Source of the DNA: CAYVJW01 sp964451885
GTDB lineage: Bacteria; Patescibacteriota; Gracilibacteria; UBA4473
DNA: 13,371 bases
NCBI GenBank assembly: GCA_964451885.1
Contig: CAYVJW010000037.1
Span: 1-13,371, forward strand
Direction: 5' to 3'
The translations under genes were made by a program, and so were the position numbers. Position 1 is the first letter of the stretch; each line of letters opens with the position of its first letter. Shown here in pieces: positions 1-6,600 of the stretch. Under the pieces are notes generated by a model, which did no database searches, was not told the DNA's origin, and saw only the letters and a program-made list of their open reading frames with translations.

Positions 1-336
1 CCACACGGCAGCTGCTCTTTTTATAAAATTATCTGACACAAGCCAACCGTTATATCCTGATACTTTTATTTCTTTTATAGGTTCCTTTTTATGCGTTGCT
101 GAATGTTTAATTTTTTCAGGTAATTTTTTCCACCATATCTTATAAAGTACGAAGCCATCGATCAGTGAAAAAATCGAAATCATAACGAGCGGCCACCACC
201 CCCAATATGCAATTATTTCCGGATAGTAAGTTAAAGCACCTGAAAGAAGCACCAAAATGATCCATGCGGTCAATTGACCGTCGGTCATCTTGTAGTCTAT
301 TATTTTTCTTAGGCTCATTTTTTTGATGTTCTCCAT
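1..336 (-). CDS. Membrane protein, 5' part only (runs off the left edge)
   Basis: Reading the minus strand from the ATG at 334-336 gives 112 codons without a stop up to base 1, so the gene continues outside the window. The N-terminus is charged (starts MENIKKMSLRKIIDYKM), followed by two hydrophobic stretches at about residues 23-42 and 44-68, rich in Trp and Tyr (IAYWGWWPLVM), that look like a transmembrane hairpin. A Lys-rich loop (about 69-90) follows, then a segment GYNGWLVSDNFIKRAAAVW. From memory, a phrase of the form 'S..F.KRA.AV.GH' precedes further membrane helices in uncharacterised CPR membrane proteins. A second ATG at 316-318 is an alternative start; it has a GGAG 12 bases upstream, while the first ATG has no clear Shine-Dalgarno. 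The gene is divergent from the giant surface gene. Function unknown. The minus-strand frame 140-358 over the same DNA is a shadow. Confidence 0.7.
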   Translation of the reverse strand, partial: MENIKKMSLRKIIDYKMTDGQLTAWIILVLLSGALTYYPEIIAYWGWWPLVMISIFSLIDGFVLYKIWWKKLPEKIKHSATHKKEPIKEIKVSGYNGWLVSDNFIKRAAAVW

Positions 337-436
337 TTATAACAGAATGGTCTAACAAATAAAAATTATTTTGAATTAAAAATTATCGATGATGACGGAA
401 AATAATGAATAGAGTTGTTGCCGGGTAATTCCCACG

Positions 437-465
437 TTGATTTATTAGATTTTTTTTAATAAAAG
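437..465 (+). promoter_or_regulatory. Weak candidate promoter for the giant surface gene
   Basis: In the divergent intergenic region 337-499, a TTGATT box at 437-442 is followed after 17 bases by TAAAAG at 460-465, each matching four of six sigma-70 consensus positions. Transcription would start near 472, giving a leader of about 28 bases. The region is so AT-rich that other pairings are possible (for example TTGCCG with TTTATT after 17 bases, slightly upstream). No Shine-Dalgarno is visible before the ATG at 500, and no clear promoter was found for the divergent gene. Confidence 0.22.
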
Positions 466-499
466 AATAATATCCAAAAAATTTTTTAAATATTAGAAA

Positions 500-646
500 A
501 TGGAAATCCAAAAACACAGATTGAATCCTAGCCGATGGGTAGCTAATTTTTTTATTCCGGATAAGTCTGACAAAAAGATTATTGCCTCAACCTTGATTTT
601 TGGATTACTTGTAGCAGTGTTGAATTTTCCGGTTGATTCGAAAGCG
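500..646 (+). other. Signal peptide of the giant protein
   Basis: Residues 1-49: an unusually long basic/polar n-region (about 26 residues, ending DKKIIAS), a hydrophobic core TLIFGLLVAVLNF (31-43) and a likely signal peptidase I site after SKA (47-49). The mature protein would begin near VPLPPEP. Cleavage position is inferred by eye. Confidence 0.7.
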
Positions 647-3600
647 GTGCCCCTTCCACCAGAGCCACAGGATTTATTTATTTCTGAATACATTGAGGGA
701 AGTAGTTATAATAAAGCTCTTGAAATCTTTAATGGGACTGGTGGACCGATAACTATAAGATCAGGCTCAACTCATTATTATTTTTTACTTCTTGTCTCTA
801 ACCCAGCAGGAACAAAGACATGGGCAAATGATGGGAGTGTTTCTCTATTTGATGATGGTGCAATAATTAATAATGAAGCTGTTTATGTTTTGTCCCACTC
901 AAGTGCCGGACCTGAAATTTCAGCTGAAAGCGATCAAACCAGTGGGGCGACAACATTTAATGGGAATGATCCTGTTGCTCTTGTTAAAGATATAAATAAT
1001 AACGGAACATATGAAGACGGAATTGATGTGATTCTAGATGTGATTGGTGATATGTCTGGGACTGATTGGGGGGGTGATGTTACTTTAGTTAGGAATTACG
1101 GTTCTTTTGGAAATGGCGGGGTGTATAATGAGATTGAGTTTCAGGTACATCCTCAAGATACTTTTAATTTGTTAGGTTTACATGATGCTCATGGTGACGA
1201 TCTAATTTGTAATGAATTAGATGAAACAGGATGCGCGAATAATGCTGAAGAGTGTTCTTGGGATGTAGATCATTGTATAGAGCTAGATACAGATGAAGAT
1301 ACTATCCCCGACTCAGAGGACAACTGCCCGGATGACACTAATACTGATCAACTAGATACAGATGATGATGGGATTGGAGATGTTTGCGACACGCCTATAT
1401 GTCCAAATGACTGCTCCGGACAGGGAACCTGTACGGCTCTGAATACATGTGAATGCCAACAAGGATATATAGGCTCTGATTGCTCAGCCGTGATGAGTTG
1501 CTTTGGCACACCCTTTACTGATCCAAATGTATGTAGTATGCATGGAACATGTGAAGAGGAAGACACCTGTGCATGTGCGCAAGACTGGGAAGGAGCAGAA
1601 TGTGATGTAAGTGTTGTGCCAGATTCTGACGAAGACGATATCCCGGATTCGGAAGATAATTGTCCTGATATTCCAAATTTTGATCAACAGGATATGGACA
1701 GTGACGGGGTAGGGGATGTCTGTGACAATTGTCCTCCTGTCCCAAATCCCGGACAGGAAGATAGTAATGAGAATGGAATAGGAGATGCTTGTGATGTACA
1801 ATGTCCACCGGAAAATCCGTTAGCTTGTCCGGATGGGACATGTGTAAATGATCCTCAGATGTGTACGGGAGGAGGATTCTGTCCTCCTGAATTACCATTT
1901 AAATGTGCTGACGGGGCTTGCGAGGAAAGTCCTGGAGATTGTGAAGGTGACGGATTTGAATGCCCTATAGATCTTCCTTTTCGATGTATGGATGGAGAAT
2001 GTGTCACGGAACCTGATGAGTGTTCCGATAGTGGATTTGGATGCCCGCCGGAGTTACCTTTCCGCTGTGCCGACGGGAATTGCGCCGTTAATCCTCAGGC
2101 TTGCGGAGCAGGTGGTGGAGAGTTTTGTCCGCCGGAGGATCCTATCAGATGTTTTGATGGGGCATGCGTACCTGAACCAGAGATGTGTGAAGATCTGGGA
2201 GGCGCTTGCGGGAACGGAATTATTGAATATTTTAATGGCGAACAATGTGATGGGGTGAATCTTGACGGACAAACCTGTGAAAATTTTGGATTTACAGGAG
2301 GGGGGTTAACTTGTAGTCAATTTTGCGGATTTGATTTGGCTCTTTGTACCGGAGGGGAACCTCAAGAGTGTGGAAACGGAATGATAGAAGGAAATGAATC
2401 TTGTGACGATGGAAACACTGTCAGTGGAGACGGATGCAGTATTTTCTGCCAATTTGAAGTCGGAGGGGATGATGCGTGTTTTATGCACATGGATTCTTCC
2501 AGTTGTGAATCAGGATTTAGTTGTATTTGGGATTGGGGACAGAATTTCTGTGTTCCTTCATTCAACGCTTGTAATAATTATCCAAACCAGGAAGTTTGTA
2601 GTGGGGATCCGAAATGCTTTTGGGATGCAGAGTTCTTTGATCCGATGACTCGAGGATTTGGAATTTGTGTAGAAAATTTTAGTCAGGGGTATCCGGACGG
2701 GGAACCGAATTACGCTGATTTGATCTATGTTTTTCCACAGCCGTTCAATAATTCGAGTCATGATTTGAGTGATGGTGATCCATTCGAGATAGGAAACCGA
2801 CCGGATCAAATGATGGATGCAGTCCCGAGAGTATGGGATCTATACATGTTTCCCCTGACTATCGGGTTTGGAGAAGATTATGATCAGATATTTGTAGATA
2901 CACAGGACTATACGGACCATTTCGGACTTTATCGTTATGATGATATGAGTAATAGCTGGACGGATGTAACCAGCAACCTGGAATGGACAAATTCCAATAT
3001 TTGGGACCCGAACAACAATGATGGAACCGGATGGGGAGGAGGTGATCGTTATGAAATATTTGCTTCGACTGTTTCTCCTCTTGATCCGAATATGGTTTAT
3101 CGGGTTGTTGTACATGGTATGACATACAATGAAGGCACACCTATGGAAGGCCAAATAAATACTTGTCCGGACGGTTCGGGCGATACGTGTTTTACCTCAA
3201 CTTTTATGGTAGGAGATGACTTTACCCCGGGATCGGGTTTTCAGGGTGGAGGAGATGTATTTACCGGAACCGGGGGATGCGGAACCGAAACACAATTATT
3301 TGCCCAATGGCCGTTTGAAGGGGCGGTTGATGTAGACCCCAATGTTTTTGTTGATATTCAAAAATGTGATCCAAGTCTGGATTTAAGTGATGCACAGGCT
3401 CTTTTTTCAGAGAACGGATCAGATTATACAATTGTAGGAAATATTTATGGCGGAGAAGTCGGAACTCCCGGACTTCAAATAGAACCACAAATGCCCTTAA
3501 CCATCGGACAACAATGGACACTCGTTTTGTCGAGTGTTTCACTTGAGCCTGATTTTTCTATTTCTTTCACGACCGGAAATTTTGAGGCGCCTCCTCCAGG

Positions 3601-6600
3601 TAGTCCGGGGGGTACGGGACCAGGATTCGGTGGTGGTATGGTATGGGGAAGCGGCAAAATGATTATCAACTTAGTCGATCAAGCTATAGAAGGAGAGCCT
3701 TTTGTGGTAGAGGAGGATGCGACAGTGGTAGTAGCTTGTGGGGAGCTGTCTATGCCGGATATGGGAATGGGCGGACCGGGTACAATCGACCCAGGGCAGC
3801 CACCGGAAATGGGAGTGGCCTTCTTTATGGACGGATTTATCGCTCAAGGGCAGTCAGGTATAGTCATAAATGGAATTCCAACGCCTTCCGAGGGAGAAGA
3901 ATTTGAAAATCCATGTATGGTTTTCCTGAGGCCGGATACCGGGGGATTATTATTCGGAGCCCAATATACTTACACAGGTGGTTTGTATCCGCCGGGAGGA
4001 GCATGGGATTACCAGGTAAGCGGTTTTGATTTGCCAATACCGCCAAATTCCAAATATGCAGAAGTAAGATTGGGGGACTTTCCGGATAACGAAGCAACGG
4101 TTTATCTTGAAGTGACGCAGGCCGTTTCGGGAAGCTTGGAGGGGACGGTTTGTTTTGACGATGATGAAAGTGGAGATGAAAATAATTGTGGATTGGGAGA
4201 TGCCAAATTGCCTGATTTAGAGATTAATCTATTTACAATGGGGCCGCCAACAGTCGGAAGAGGAACCTGGATGAGGAACGAGACAGACAACGACGGCGAT
4301 TATTCTTTTGAGGACTTACCAGGGGGAAATTATATGCTCGAAATGTGGGGGGATCCTGACAGCGGACAGAAATTTAATTATTTCACGCCGATTACCATAA
4401 GCGGGGAAACAACGCATGATATCGTGATTAGTTTGGGGTTAACATTAAACCTTACTATCAACAATGACGCTGAATGTTGGAATAGTGATCCGATCTTTTA
4501 TGATTTTTGGCCGCAGACATGGGGGTTTGACACACATCCGGTTGCCGGAGAAACAGAATCCCTTACCCCTTCCATTCAAGGCTTTGCTGATGAAATGTAC
4601 AACGGATTTATCGAGGTTCCTGGCTGTAAAACAGTAAATGATGTCCAGGTGAATTTTGAAAGAGGTGCTGCAGAATTATTGGTGACATTATCGGCCGGGA
4701 TTTCATTGAGTGGAAAAGTTGTTACTGATCCTGAGAATCCGGATACTACAGGAGTTGCAAATATGCCGTTTGATATGCATACGGTATTTTCTCCAGGAGG
4801 GTTTGGTATATTTGGTGATTTTGTAGGGGGGGGCACAGACGGAAACGGGAATTTCAACATTACCGGCTTATCACTCGGTGACTGGATGTTTGAATCCTTC
4901 GGAGGGGGAGAAAATAGGAGTTTCGTGTCAGGAGAGGGGAGCCTGGACGTGAATGGAATTTACGAAGTTACGGAATCAGCAAGCGATTTAATTCTCGTTG
5001 TCAGACAAGACAAGAGAGTGAATATTACGGTTAATGACGGGATAGAACTTGTCAGAAACGCAATGATTGATATCGAATGTGAAGGCGGGAAATTCGTGCA
5101 TCTAGGACACAGCAATAATGTCTGGACACATCTTTCTCCTGGTGAAACATGCACTTTTCGTGTATTTGACTGGATGGGAAATTATGAACCGTTCGAAGAA
5201 GATATTCTTGTGACTATTGGTCAGGATTCTCAAGATGTCATCTTGACACTCGAAAGTTATAACAGGAATTTGGATGTGTACGGAGGATTTTTGAAAGCGG
5301 ATAAAGTCACGTCATTTCCAGGGGGAACGATAAAATATATGGGGCACATTACTTCCCCTTCGGTTACCAGTCTAAACGGACATACAGCGCAATTAACTTT
5401 CCCGGAATCAATCTCCACTGAAAATGTATCAGTACGAACTTCTCAGGCCTCAGACTGCAGTGTTTCCGCAGAAACAGTTTCTTGTCCGATATCCGGTTTA
5501 TTATCCGCTGATTTTCCGGCGGATTCTTTCTTCGATGTATTTATAGAAATTGATATACCGAACGATTATCAAGACAATAATCTAGCTACCTCTCTAAATC
5601 TCGCTAGCGAAGCGCTTAATATTGATAATCTGTTCACTGAAATTGTGAGGATTGATATTAATTCGCCTAAATTTGTAGGATCAGGAGAAGAGTTTAATGT
5701 TTACGGCCAAGCCTATCCGAATTCGACAGTTAGTTTGTCTTACATTGACTCAGATACAGGAGCAGAAACGGCTCTCGGATCAACCATAATGGAACCTGGA
5801 AGTTCCTGGTACACTTTTGCAGCCAGTATTACAGATTTAGATGGAGGGGATTATACTTTAAAGGTAAATGTAACGGCTGAAGGTATTTCTGATAATGCAT
5901 CGACAGGTATAACTGTCGGTGGAGAAACAGCTAGAATAGTGTCTGTGAGCGTAGATGGGACATTCGGATCAATGCCGACAAATCCTTCCACCGGATACCC
6001 GGCAGGCCAGATTTTTGAAATGGATCCTTATTCGGTAACCCTTTGTTTTTCTCATGCTCCTACACCATCTGTGCAGGGAACTTTTATAGGAGAAACGTAT
6101 GATTTTTCGGATACCGGAAATGATTGCTGGGAAGCATCAGTTACGGAAGGATGGACAGGATTTGGAAATGTTGATTTTACCATTACGGCTGATGATGGAG
6201 ACATTGATTATGGAAGCGTTGCTGAGATTCTTGTATTAATAGATCCGTCAGGATATATCTATGATACTTCTGACGGAAATCGGATCGAAGGCGCAACGGC
6301 AACTGTTTATCAACTGGTAGCAGGGACAGATCATGATACTTTGGCAGAAGGCACTACCATTACTTCTGTAGAAGGAGCGGATGACGGTTCTAACGGGGCT
6401 ACAGCCTCTAACGGAGAAATTGAGGACGGAGAAGAGGGAGTAGAAGAAGGAGGGGGAGGTCAAACAACAGAATTTGCCGTGGGAAAAATTACCGGTTGTT
6501 ACACGACTTCCGGAACCTTAGATACTGATAAATGTAGATGGGCAACATGGGATGCAACGCCATCCGGACAGGTAAACCCCCAAGTAACTGATTTAGAAGG

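Noticed and set aside
140..358. Minus-strand 72-codon frame
   Set aside because: A shadow of the longer edge-truncated membrane gene in the adjacent frame, which has credible membrane segments.
1802..2206. Possible CRISPR-like or nucleotide tandem repeat
   Set aside because: The periodicity is at protein level (26-28 codons) with diverged DNA; there are no identical repeats with unique spacers.
1348..3669. Several minus-strand frames of 60-127 codons opposite the giant gene
   Set aside because: They mirror the repetitive Gly/Asp/Cys codons of the giant gene and have compositions (Ser/His/Ile-rich) unlike real proteins.
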